Shown here piece after piece: positions 28,797 to 36,861 of a stretch of 64,000 nucleotides of DNA (position 1 is its first letter; every line of letters begins with the position of its first letter). The notes under the pieces were generated by a model, which saw only the letters and a list, made by a program, of their open reading frames with translations, was not told where the DNA came from and did no database searches. The position numbers were made by a program, and so were the translations under genes. The stretch comes from Hyphomicrobiales bacterium (GTDB lineage: Bacteria > Pseudomonadota > Alphaproteobacteria > Rhizobiales > Rhizobiaceae): contig UBXG01000009.1 in assembly GCA_900469475.1 (NCBI GenBank), positions 372,001 through 436,000 of the forward strand. The letters run 5' to 3'.

Positions 28797-29579
28797 TCAG
28801 AAGTTATAGGATGGCTGCACGTCCAGCAGCCGATAATGCGTGGCGCGGACGACCGCCTGCGTGCGGTTCTTGGCGCCGAGCTTCTTTGCCGCGGCGTTCA
28901 AATGCATGACGACAGTCGGCACCGAGCGATCGATAATGCGGGAAATCTCCTTGGCGGAATAGCCCTCGGCGGAATAGCGCAGGCATTCCCTCTCGCGCTC
29001 AGTCAGCCGGATCTTGCCGACACTCAGCGCTGCGGTGTCGAAGAGCGAATAGGCCGTCTCGTGGAAGACATGCGCCAGCAGGTTGAAATCGGCGATATAA
29101 CGCAGGGCGTCGCGCTCGAACTCCTTGTTGGCACCAAAGCGAATTCCCGTGACCGTCGCGTAATCGCCGCGCGGCATGTGCACCGGCACCGTGACACCCG
29201 TCGACATGTCGCGCTCGCTCAGGTAGCGCGCAACGGGAACCGTGTCCTCGCTCATGAAGCGCTTGATCAGCGTATCGGCGTCGGGATCATAATTCCAGAA
29301 GAAGGGCGCCGAGGTTCGTAGCGCCACCTGCTGCACCGGATCGATCCGGAAATATCCACGATCGAACCAGTATTCATACATGTCGTCGGAGATGTTCCTG
29401 AGCTTTAAAAGCGATGGGATCATGATCTTGCCGTCGAGGTCGTAGGGAACCGGCGAATAATCGTAGATCAAAGCCTCGAAGCCGATTGCCTTCATACCCT
29501 CGAAGATATGGTCGATGCGGCCGTCCAGCGTCTCATGCGCCGTGAACTGGCGCCTGATGGTTCCGATTTGATCGAACAT
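28797..29579 (-). CDS. LuxR solo of the plant-associated (OryR/PipR) type
   Basis: A 260-residue LuxR-family regulator with an N-terminal autoinducer-binding domain and a C-terminal helix-turn-helix (LTERERECLRYSAEGYSAKEISRI). Counting from the ATG at 29579, the ligand pocket shows Met67 and Trp71 where AHL receptors such as TraR have Trp57 and Tyr61, while Asp80, Pro81, Trp95 and Gly128 match TraR Asp70, Pro71, Trp85 and Gly113. Met/Trp at these sites is the signature of solos that answer plant compounds rather than AHLs (OryR, XccR, PsoR, NesR, PipR). No luxI gene is present. The frame is open to a GTG at 29621, but that codon lies inside a lux-box-like palindrome, so the ATG is preferred. 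Confidence 0.92.
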   Translation of the reverse strand: MFDQIGTIRRQFTAHETLDGRIDHIFEGMKAIGFEALIYDYSPVPYDLDGKIMIPSLLKLRNISDDMYEYWFDRGYFRIDPVQQVALRTSAPFFWNYDPDADTLIKRFMSEDTVPVARYLSERDMSTGVTVPVHMPRGDYATVTGIRFGANKEFERDALRYIADFNLLAHVFHETAYSLFDTAALSVGKIRLTERERECLRYSAEGYSAKEISRIIDRSVPTVVMHLNAAAKKLGAKNRTQAVVRATHYRLLDVQPSYNF

Positions 29580-29612
29580 GCAGCGGTTCCAATCTGTGCC
29601 TGCGACCTCCCA

Positions 29613-29632
29613 ACCTATCACTTCTTATAGCT
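29613..29632. promoter_or_regulatory. 20-bp lux-box-like palindrome
   Basis: ACCTATCACTTCTTATAGCT: ACCTAT, eight bases, then ATAGCT, with a single mismatch from full dyad symmetry. Length and half-site (ACCT..N8..AGGT) match the lux box bound by LuxR proteins. It is 34 bases upstream of the luxR ATG and 79 bases upstream of the divergent pip 2 start, so one dimer could control both directions. Confidence 0.65.
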
Positions 29633-29667
29633 GGTGCCGAGCGCGGTTTAAGGTAAAAATTTAGCCA

Positions 29668-29684
29668 TGCTCAAATATTGAGCA
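29668..29684. promoter_or_regulatory. 17-bp perfect palindrome in the pip 2 leader
   Basis: TGCTCAAATATTGAGCA: seven-base arms around ATA, 27 bases before the pip 2 start codon. It may be a repressor operator near the transcription start or a small RNA hairpin in the 5' leader. It does not match the lux box. Confidence 0.45.
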
Positions 29685-29710
29685 AGCAGAATCTTTCGCC
29701 GGAGTTGTCA

Positions 29711-30601
29711 ATGTGGCGTGAAATTGAGCCGGAGGCGCGGCATGTCGTCGAGGTCGATGGCTATAAGGTGGTCGCCTACAGCTTTGGCAGCGGCCCTGAG
29801 ACCGTCTTCTGCCTGAACGGCGGCCCCGGCCTGCCCTGCGACTATCTGCGCGAGGCTCATTCCTGCCTGGTCGACAAGGGGTACAGGGTCGTTGCCTTCG
29901 ACCAGCTCGGCACCGGCGCCTCAGACCGCCCGACCGACAAGGGTTTATGGACCATCGGCCGTTACGTAGAGGAGACCGAGACCGTCCGCAAGGCGCTCGG
30001 TCTCGGCAAGGTCCATATGCTCGGCCACTCCTGGGGCGGCTGGCTGGCGATCGACTATGCGCTGACCTATCCCGAGAGCTTGCAGACGCTGATCCTCGAA
30101 GATACTGTCGCGGACATGCCGCATCTGATTTCGGAGCTGGAGCGGCTGCGCGCGGCACTCGGCCCGGAAACGGTCGCGATGATGCAGAAGCACGAGGCGC
30201 AAGGCACCTATAACCACCCCGAATATCTCGCCGCCGTCACCATCCTCAACTATCGCCATGTCTGCCGCCTGCCGGAATGGCCGGCACCTGTTCGACGTTC
30301 GCTCGACGATTGGAACATGGGTCCCTACGAGACGATGCAGGGACCGAACGAATTTCTCTATATCGGCAATCTCAAGGACTGGAACCGCATTCCGGACCTT
30401 CCGCAACTTGCCATGCCGGTGCTGATCACGGCGGGCGAACATGACGAGCTGACGCCGGCCTGCGCACTCAGGATGAAGCTTGCCTTGAAGGATGCCGAAC
30501 TCAAGGTCTTCGCCAATGCCAGCCACATGCCCTTCTACGAGAACCCGTGGGATTACTATCCGGCGCTCCTCGATTTCCTGTCACGGCATAGGGCAAGCTG
30601 A
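29711..30601 (+). CDS. pip: Proline iminopeptidase-family alpha/beta hydrolase (PIP 2)
   Basis: A second proline iminopeptidase-like hydrolase, 296 residues, divergent from luxR. It has NGGPG at 36-40 (Asn replaces the usual His), nucleophile Ser107 in GHSWGG, Asp in TAGEHDELTP and His in NASHMPF. The ATG at 29711 has GGAG six bases upstream and is preferred to a TTG at 29678 inside a palindrome. It is only moderately similar to PIP 1, so this is not a recent duplication. The peptide-type ABC importer starts 51 bases downstream, which suggests that imported peptides or amides are its substrates. Confidence 0.92.
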   Translation: MWREIEPEARHVVEVDGYKVVAYSFGSGPETVFCLNGGPGLPCDYLREAHSCLVDKGYRVVAFDQLGTGASDRPTDKGLWTIGRYVEETETVRKALGLGKVHMLGHSWGGWLAIDYALTYPESLQTLILEDTVADMPHLISELERLRAALGPETVAMMQKHEAQGTYNHPEYLAAVTILNYRHVCRLPEWPAPVRRSLDDWNMGPYETMQGPNEFLYIGNLKDWNRIPDLPQLAMPVLITAGEHDELTPACALRMKLALKDAELKVFANASHMPFYENPWDYYPALLDFLSRHRAS

Positions 30602-30652
30602 TGCAAGTTAAGGTGATCCAATCCCACCGACGACAAGGGGGCGATCGCCGCC

Positions 30653-31591
30653 ATGCATCGCTATAGATTCGTACTGACACGGCCGCTGCAATTCCTGCCC
30701 GTCCTCTTCGGCATCAGCGTCATCACCTTCGTTCTGGTCCGCCTCATTCCCGGCGATCCCGCGCGCAATATCCTCGGCACGCGCGCCACGTCGGCCGCAC
30801 TTGCCAGCATTCGCGCGCAATATGGCCTCGATCAGCCGATGTGGCTGCAATATTTCTATTTCATCAAAAACCTCGGCAATGGCGAGATGGGCAAATCGAT
30901 CCTCTACAAGATCGACGTGCTGCCGCTGATTTCGACCCGGATCGAGCCGACGATCGCACTGGTCGTCTCGAGCGTCATCCTGTCGATCCTGATTGCCGTG
31001 CCGATGTCGGCGATTGCCGCCCGCAATGTCGGTCGCGCACCGGATCATATCGTGCGCGTCGTCTCGACCTTCGGCATCGGCTTTCCGCCTTTTTGGCTGG
31101 GGCTGATGATGATCATCCTCTTCAGCGTCCAGCTCGGCGTCATGCCGGTCTCGGGCTACGGCTCGACGATCGGCGAGAAGATCGCTCATCTCGTCCTGCC
31201 GGCTCTGACCGTTGCGCTATCGCTTTCGACGGTGCTGACCCGCAGCCTGCGGGCGGCGATGATCGAATCTCTTAAATCGGATGTTGCGACTGCGGCCCGC
31301 GCCCGCGGCATGCCGGAGGGTATCGTCTTCTGGCGGCATGTCGTGCCGAACTCGCTGGTGCCATCAATCAACCTGCTCGCCGTCAACATCGGCTGGCTGA
31401 TCGGCGGCACGGTCGTCGTCGAAAGCGTCTTTGCCCTGCCCGGCATGGGACAGCTGCTGGTGCGCGCCATCTTCTCGCGCGACTACATGGTCGTTCAAGG
31501 TGTTGCGATGGTGTTTGCCTGCGCCACGGTGCTGGTCAATTTCTTCGCCGATATCGTCACAGTCGCCGTTGATCCGCGGGTGAAGCTATGA
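30653..31591 (+). CDS. Peptide-type ABC transporter permease (DppB-like)
   Basis: Inner-membrane permease of 312 residues with six predicted helices. The N-terminus (RPLQFLPVLFGISVITFVLVRLIPGDPA) is typical of DppB/OppB, and the cytoplasmic EAA-type loop reads DVATAARARGMPEGIVFWRHVVPNS. It overlaps the DppC-like gene (ATGA). It belongs to the importer encoded up to 35673, which in related loci is controlled with the neighbouring luxR-pip pair. Confidence 0.94.
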   Translation: MHRYRFVLTRPLQFLPVLFGISVITFVLVRLIPGDPARNILGTRATSAALASIRAQYGLDQPMWLQYFYFIKNLGNGEMGKSILYKIDVLPLISTRIEPTIALVVSSVILSILIAVPMSAIAARNVGRAPDHIVRVVSTFGIGFPPFWLGLMMIILFSVQLGVMPVSGYGSTIGEKIAHLVLPALTVALSLSTVLTRSLRAAMIESLKSDVATAARARGMPEGIVFWRHVVPNSLVPSINLLAVNIGWLIGGTVVVESVFALPGMGQLLVRAIFSRDYMVVQGVAMVFACATVLVNFFADIVTVAVDPRVKL

Positions 31592-32439
31592 GCATCGAGG
31601 CAACAGCGACCGCATCCCTTGGCTGGAACAGATTTTTGGGGAAGCACCTGACGCTGACGCTCGGCGGCGGCATCCTTCTGTTCTTCCTCCTTCTGGCGAT
31701 TTCAGCGCCAATGGTGGCGCCCTATGACCCGATCTTTCAGAATGCCGATATGCGCCTGCAGGCGCCGTCGTTCCTGCATCCGTTCGGCACGGACAATTTC
31801 GGACGCGACATTCTTTCCCGCGTTATCTGGGGTGCGCGCATCGATCTGCAGATCGCCGTCATTGGCGTGCTCTTCCCGTTTCTGATCGGCACCACGGTCG
31901 GCACCATCGCCGGCTTTTTCGGCGGCCTTATTGACGCGATCTTCATGCGCATCGTCGATATTATCTTGGCCTTCCCCTTCCTGGTGCTGATGCTGTCGAT
32001 CATCGCCATTCTGGGACCGGGGCTGAGCAGCTTCTATATTGCCATGGCCCTGGTCGGCTGGGTCTCCTATGCCCGCCTCATCCGCGCGCAGATGCTGGTG
32101 CTGAAGGGCAGCGATTATGCCGTTGCTGCCGTCAGTCTCGGCTTCAGCCGGCCTAGGATCATGTTCCGCCACCTGCTGCCGAACGCCATTGCCGGCTCGA
32201 TCGTCTTTTCCATGTCGGATGCCGTTCTGGTGCTCCTGAGCGGTGCAGCCGTCAGCTATCTCGGCCTCGGCGTTCAGCCGCCACTTGCCGAATGGGGTGT
32301 CATGGTGGCGGAAGGCCAGAGCTTCATCACCACGGCCTGGTGGATCACGCTGTTTCCCGGCCTGTCCATCGTCTGCCTCGCCTTCGGCTTCAGCATGCTG
32401 GGCGATGCACTCGGCGAGCTGCTGGGGGTGCATGAATGA
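31588..32439 (+). CDS. Peptide-type ABC transporter permease (DppC-like)
   Basis: Second permease of the importer, 283 residues. It has the DppC N-terminal APMVAPYDP segment, the HPFGTDNFGRDILSRVIWGARI motif characteristic of this subfamily, and the EAA loop in DYAVAAVSLGFSRPRIMFRHLLPNA. The start overlaps the DppB stop by four bases and its stop overlaps the ATPase start in the same way. Confidence 0.95.
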   Translation: MSIEATATASLGWNRFLGKHLTLTLGGGILLFFLLLAISAPMVAPYDPIFQNADMRLQAPSFLHPFGTDNFGRDILSRVIWGARIDLQIAVIGVLFPFLIGTTVGTIAGFFGGLIDAIFMRIVDIILAFPFLVLMLSIIAILGPGLSSFYIAMALVGWVSYARLIRAQMLVLKGSDYAVAAVSLGFSRPRIMFRHLLPNAIAGSIVFSMSDAVLVLLSGAAVSYLGLGVQPPLAEWGVMVAEGQSFITTAWWITLFPGLSIVCLAFGFSMLGDALGELLGVHE

Positions 32440-34139
32440 GCGACTCCCTGCTCTCCGTTCGAGACCTCGTGGTCAAGGCAAGACTCGATGGTGGCACCCG
32501 CACGCTGATCGACAGCGTTTCGCTCGATCTCGGCAAGGGCGAGATTCTCGGCCTTGTCGGCGAGAGCGGCTCGGGCAAGAGCCTCTTGTGCCGCTCGCTG
32601 GTGCGGCTGCTACCCTCGTCGCTTCTGAAGATCGAAAGCGGCTCCATTCGCCTCGAACGGCGAGAGCTCACAGAAATCAGTGATGCCGAGATGCTTAAGG
32701 TGCGTGGCGGCGAGATCGGCATGATCTTCCAGAATCCGACGAGCCATCTCGATCCTGTCATGCGCATCGGCGACCAGATCGCCGAAGGCATCCGCTACCA
32801 TCGGGGGCTCAAAACGCGCGAGGCGCGCGCAGCCGCAACCGAGATCCTTGCGCAGGTCGGCTTTCCTGATCCCAAAAGGCAGTATGACAGCTATCCGCAC
32901 GAGTTTTCCGGCGGAATGCGGCAGCGTGCCATGATCGGCGTCGCGCTCTCCTGTAATCCTAAGGTCCTCATCGCTGACGAGCCGACGACGGCGCTCGACG
33001 TCACCATCCAGGCGCAGATCCTGCGGCTGCTGATCGACATTCGCGACAAGCGCGGGCTTTCGATCGTCCTCATCACCCACGATCTCGGCATCGTCGCCCA
33101 GACCTGCGACAGGATCGCCGTCATGCGCAGCGGCCGGCTGCTTGAACAGGGTCCCAAAAGGACGATCCTCAGCCGGCCTGAAAATCCCTATACGATCGAT
33201 CTGATCAACAGCCACCCTTCCCTGCCCGACGAAGCGGTGATGACGCAGCCGGAACCCACAAGGCCGGAGAGGTCAGCCAAGCCGCTTCTCGAAATCGATG
33301 ACCTGCGTGTCGACTTCAGGGTCGGCGGCGGTTTCTTAAAGGGCAGCGGGGCAAAGACGGTCAGCGCCGTTTCCGGCGTCAGCCTGCAGGTCATGCCGGG
33401 CGAAACCATCGGCATCGTCGGCGAATCCGGCAGCGGCAAGAGCACGCTTGCGCGCGCCGTCCTCGGCCTTACCCCGATCTCCTCCGGTCATGTGACTTTC
33501 GACGGTATCGATCTGACCCAGCAGAAGAGCGCCGGCCTCGCAAGGCTCCGGCGCGAAACGGCCACGGTCTTCCAAGACCCGTTCAACGCACTCAACCCGC
33601 GCCTGACGATCGGCCAGACGCTTGCCGAGGTGCTGAAAGTGCAGGGCAAGGTCGCAAAGGCTGAGATCCCCGCACGCATAAGCGAATTGCTCGATCTCGT
33701 CGGACTGGAGCGCGAGTTCGCCGATCGCAAGCCGCGCAGCATGAGCGGCGGCCAATGCCAGCGCGCCGGCATTGCAAGGGCGCTCGCGGTCAACCCGAAG
33801 CTCATCATCGCCGACGAATGCGTGGCAGCGCTCGATGTCACCATCCAGGCGCAGATCATCGATCTCTTCCGCGAATTGACGCGCAGGATGAACCTGACCT
33901 TGATCTTCATTGCCCACGACCTCGCCATCGTGCGCAATCTCTGTGAGCGGACCGTCGTGATGTATCGCGGCGAGATCGTCGAGGAAGGCCGCTCACAGGA
34001 AATCTTCTCCCACCCGAAACATGCCTATACCGCGGCGCTCATTGCAGCCATTCCCGATATCGATCCGGACAAGCCCTTGCATGGCGAACGCGATGCGGCA
34101 CCGGCCGGGCAGACCCAATCAGCCAAACGCATGCGATAA
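32436..34139 (+). CDS. Fused peptide ABC transporter ATPase (DppD-DppF type)
   Basis: Cytoplasmic ATPase with two complete nucleotide-binding domains in 567 residues, equivalent to DppD plus DppF fused. Domain 1 has GESGSGKS, the signature FSGGMRQRA and Walker B LIADEPTTALD. Domain 2 has GESGSGKST, signature MSGGQCQRAGIARALA and Walker B LIIADECVAALD, where Cys replaces the usual Pro after the catalytic Glu. Both domains carry the oligopeptide-transporter C-terminal extension. Such fusions are common in rhizobia. Confidence 0.94.
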   Translation: MSDSLLSVRDLVVKARLDGGTRTLIDSVSLDLGKGEILGLVGESGSGKSLLCRSLVRLLPSSLLKIESGSIRLERRELTEISDAEMLKVRGGEIGMIFQNPTSHLDPVMRIGDQIAEGIRYHRGLKTREARAAATEILAQVGFPDPKRQYDSYPHEFSGGMRQRAMIGVALSCNPKVLIADEPTTALDVTIQAQILRLLIDIRDKRGLSIVLITHDLGIVAQTCDRIAVMRSGRLLEQGPKRTILSRPENPYTIDLINSHPSLPDEAVMTQPEPTRPERSAKPLLEIDDLRVDFRVGGGFLKGSGAKTVSAVSGVSLQVMPGETIGIVGESGSGKSTLARAVLGLTPISSGHVTFDGIDLTQQKSAGLARLRRETATVFQDPFNALNPRLTIGQTLAEVLKVQGKVAKAEIPARISELLDLVGLEREFADRKPRSMSGGQCQRAGIARALAVNPKLIIADECVAALDVTIQAQIIDLFRELTRRMNLTLIFIAHDLAIVRNLCERTVVMYRGEIVEEGRSQEIFSHPKHAYTAALIAAIPDIDPDKPLHGERDAAPAGQTQSAKRMR

Positions 34140-34158
34140 CAACGAAGGGAACGAATTC

Positions 34159-35673
34159 ATGACCAACAAGTGGAAGACAATCGGGCTTGCTGCAATTCTC
34201 GCCGGCCTGACGCTGAGCGCGAGCTATGCAGAAGCGGCCGGCGTACTCACCATCGGCCGCCGCGAGGATTCGACGACGTTCGATCCGATCAAGACGGCGC
34301 AGAATATCGACAACTGGGTGTTCTCCAACGTCTACGACGTGCTGGTGCGCGTCGACAAGACGGGCACGAAGCTGGAACCGGGTCTAGCGGAAAGCTGGAC
34401 GACCTCGGACGACGGCTTGACTTATGTCTTCAAGATCCGCGATGCGAAATTTTCCGATGGCTCGCCGCTGACGGCTGATGATGCGGCCTTCAGCCTTCTG
34501 CGCATCCGCGACGATCCGGCGTCGCTCTGGAGCGATTCCTACAAGGTTATCGACACCGCCGTCGCGACTGATCCGCACACGCTGACGATCAAGCTCAAGC
34601 ATGCATCGGCCCCCTTCCTGTCGACGCTTGCGCTCCCGAATGCCTCAGTCATCTCGAAGGCCGGCATGCAATCCTTAGGCGCTGATGCTTATGCGGAAAA
34701 GCCGATCGCCTCCGGCGCCTTTTCCGTCGAGGAATGGCGCCGCGGCGATCGTATCATCCTGAAGAAGAACCCGAATTTCTGGCAGGCCGACCGCGTCAAG
34801 CTCGACGGCGTCGAATGGATTTCGGTACCGGACGACAACACGCGGATGCTGAACGTGCAGGCCGGCCAGCTCGATACCGCCATTTTCGTTCCGTTCTCGC
34901 GCGTGGAAGAACTGAAAAAGGACCCAAACCTCAACGTGCTGATCGATCCTTCCACCCGTGAAGATCACCTGCTGATCAACCACGCCCATGGCGACCTCGG
35001 CAAGAAGGAAGTCCGCCAGGCCCTCGACATGGCGATCGACAAGAAGGCGATCGTCGACGCCGTTACCTTCCATCAGGGCACGGTTGCAAACTCCTATATC
35101 CCCAAAGGCGCCTTGTATTACTATGCGGATAATCCGCAACGCCCCTACGATCCGGAGAAGGCCAAGCAGATGCTTTCGGCAGCAGGCGTCTCCAATCTCA
35201 CTGTAAAGTACCTCATTCGCGCCGGCGATGAAGTGGATGAGCAGACGGCCGTCCTGGTGCAGCAACAGCTTGCCAAGGCCGGCATTACCGCCAACCTGCA
35301 GAAGGTCGATCCGAGCCAGGAATGGGACATGACCGTTGCCGGTGATTACGACATCTCAGTCAACTACTGGACCAACGATATCCTTGATCCGGACCAGAAG
35401 ACGACCTTCGTGCTCGGTCACGATTCCAACAACAACTATTCAACCAACTACAAGAATGAGGCCGTGAAGGAGCTGGTTGCCAAGGCCCGCCTGGAGCTCG
35501 ATCCCAAGAAGCGCGAAGAGATGTATGTCGATCTGCAGAAGATGGCGAAGGACGACGTCAACTGGATCGACCTTTACTACAGCCCCTACATCAACGTCGC
35601 ACGCAAGAATATCGACAATTTCCATCAAAACCCGCTCGGCCGCTTCTTCCTGGAAGATACGGTCAAGAATTGA
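34159..35673 (+). CDS. Peptide-type ABC transporter substrate-binding protein (DppA-like)
   Basis: Periplasmic solute-binding protein of family 5, 504 residues. It has a signal peptide of about 25 residues (MTNKWKTIGLAAILAGLTLS to AEAA), then GVLTIGRREDSTTFDPIKT, the LAESWTTSDDGLTYVFKIRDAKFSDGSPLT stretch (family signature) and DVNWIDLYYSPY near the C-terminus. GAAGGG precedes the ATG. Its ligand may be a dipeptide or a plant amide, given the PIP and LuxR genes. A strong hairpin follows at 35683-35714. Confidence 0.94.
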   Translation: MTNKWKTIGLAAILAGLTLSASYAEAAGVLTIGRREDSTTFDPIKTAQNIDNWVFSNVYDVLVRVDKTGTKLEPGLAESWTTSDDGLTYVFKIRDAKFSDGSPLTADDAAFSLLRIRDDPASLWSDSYKVIDTAVATDPHTLTIKLKHASAPFLSTLALPNASVISKAGMQSLGADAYAEKPIASGAFSVEEWRRGDRIILKKNPNFWQADRVKLDGVEWISVPDDNTRMLNVQAGQLDTAIFVPFSRVEELKKDPNLNVLIDPSTREDHLLINHAHGDLGKKEVRQALDMAIDKKAIVDAVTFHQGTVANSYIPKGALYYYADNPQRPYDPEKAKQMLSAAGVSNLTVKYLIRAGDEVDEQTAVLVQQQLAKAGITANLQKVDPSQEWDMTVAGDYDISVNYWTNDILDPDQKTTFVLGHDSNNNYSTNYKNEAVKELVAKARLELDPKKREEMYVDLQKMAKDDVNWIDLYYSPYINVARKNIDNFHQNPLGRFFLEDTVKN

Positions 35674-35682
35674 CATGGCCCC

Positions 35683-35714
35683 ATGCTCCGCTGTCCACAG
35701 GGGCGGCGGAGCAT
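35683..35714 (+). terminator. Hairpin terminator after the peptide importer operon
   Basis: ATGCTCCGC pairs perfectly with GCGGAGCAT around a 14-base loop, ten bases after the binding-protein stop codon, followed by TGCTTTGT. The U-run is weak, but location and stem make termination or mRNA 3'-end protection likely. Confidence 0.6.
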
Positions 35715-35793
35715 TGCTTTGTAAGATGCCCCTTTCGCAAACCCACGAAGCGGTTATTCTGTCATCTTGATGCGAGGCAAGGATCATTGGCGA

Positions 35794-36078
35794 ATGCACG
35801 TGCCGCAAGGTGAATTTCGGGAGCGCATGACGATACTGGGCGACCTTAACGCAGCCTCGTTCGTCCCCTGGATCCAGCGTCACGCCAACAAGCTTGGGCT
35901 TTCGCAGACATTCTTCCATTCTGATGCGGACCGGATCGAACTTGAGGTCACCGGGCCTGTGGAACTGATCGACATGCTGGAAATGGGCTGCTCACTCGGT
36001 CCGATCGACGTCTGGGTAGATGAGATTCAGCGCAGGGTCATGAATGACCCGCAGCCATCGCATCTTAGAAATTCCTGA
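35794..36078 (+). CDS. Small acylphosphatase-like protein without catalytic motif
   Basis: A 94-residue protein. The pattern SFVPWIQRHANKLGLSQ..F followed by ADRIELEVTGPVELIDMLEMGCSLGPIDVWVDEI has the strand-helix order of acylphosphatases (about 90 residues), but the signature Arg of GRVQGVGFR and the Asn of the NxxDGxVE stretch are not visible. It may be a non-catalytic relative. AAGGA lies ten bases before the ATG at 35794; an in-frame ATG at 35770 has no such site. It stands alone between the peptide importer and the oxygenase operon. Confidence 0.6.
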   Translation: MHVPQGEFRERMTILGDLNAASFVPWIQRHANKLGLSQTFFHSDADRIELEVTGPVELIDMLEMGCSLGPIDVWVDEIQRRVMNDPQPSHLRNS

Positions 36079-36150
36079 TCTATTGCCTTTTATTTAATCA
36101 TTGTTGCCAATGCGAATTATTTATGCAAAATCTTTGAACGCTACGGGGAT

Positions 36151-36168
36151 GCAGGCATCAGTGCCTGC
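36151..36168. promoter_or_regulatory. 18-bp palindrome upstream of the oxygenase operon
   Basis: GCAGGCA-TCAG-TGCCTGC, perfect seven-base arms, 49 bases before the Rieske gene start. The preceding 80 bases are AT-rich (TTTATTTAATCATTG), fitting a promoter region. It could be an operator or a leader hairpin of the 36.2-44.4 kb operon. Confidence 0.45.
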
Positions 36169-36216
36169 CTATGACCAGCGGCGCTAAGCCATTGGTGAAA
36201 TTAGAGAGTTGAGACC

Positions 36217-36861
36217 ATGCCATTTGATGGGGCCGGATCCTGGGCGCCAGTCGCCCTTTCCTCTGATCTGCCGCCAGGAACCGTCATACCGGCCTGGACA
36301 TCGGTTGGCCCGATTGCCCTGTGGCGCAGTCAGTCGGGCCGCGCAACTGCATCTTCCGATCGCTGTCCGCATCGCGGAATGAGATTGTCGCATGGTTTCG
36401 TCCGCGGCGAAGCGCTGTCCTGCATCTATCACGGTTGGAGCTATGCGGTGTCAGGCGGATGTATTCGCATTCCCGCCCATCCGGATCTGGTTCCCCCGGA
36501 AACCATTCGTGTCGCCGTCCAGCAAATCGAAGAAGCGGGCGGCATCTTATGGGCAGCCGTCGGACAGCCGGCGACGCAGCCTCCACAGCTTGACGAGCTT
36601 GTCCCTTTACGCTCTCTGGGCGTGGAAGGGGATGTCGCGGCAATCGAGGCGGCGGCAGGGGCGAAGATCGACTCGAGGGGACTGATCCGCTTGCCGGAAT
36701 TTCCCTGGATTGGGTTGCTTCTGGCGCCACAGGAAAAGCATGCGCTCCTACTTCTCATGATCGACAGGGATCGCAGCCCAGCAGACCGCATTGCGGCGTC
36801 TCGGATTGTTGAATCCATCCGCCGTGCGGCGGAAGAGCGCCATAGGGAGGTCGCGGAATGA
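36217..36861 (+). CDS. Stand-alone Rieske [2Fe-2S] protein
   Basis: A 214-residue protein whose first half is a Rieske domain with the complete ligand set: Cys50 and His52 in CPHRG, Cys69 and His72 in CIYHGW. This spacing is of the oxygenase type rather than the cytochrome bc1 type. The remaining 110 residues are of unknown function. The stop overlaps the start of the oxygenase subunit (ATGA). Since that subunit lacks its own Rieske loops, this protein probably supplies the electron-carrying cluster, much as the extra N-terminal Rieske domain of NdmD serves NdmC. No flavin reductase gene is nearby. Confidence 0.87.
   Translation: MPFDGAGSWAPVALSSDLPPGTVIPAWTSVGPIALWRSQSGRATASSDRCPHRGMRLSHGFVRGEALSCIYHGWSYAVSGGCIRIPAHPDLVPPETIRVAVQQIEEAGGILWAAVGQPATQPPQLDELVPLRSLGVEGDVAAIEAAAGAKIDSRGLIRLPEFPWIGLLLAPQEKHALLLLMIDRDRSPADRIAASRIVESIRRAAEERHREVAE

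Noticed and set aside
28797..29621. A quorum-sensing luxI/luxR pair at this locus.
   Set aside because: There is no luxI-type synthase gene anywhere in the window, and the ligand pocket has the non-AHL Met/Trp substitutions.
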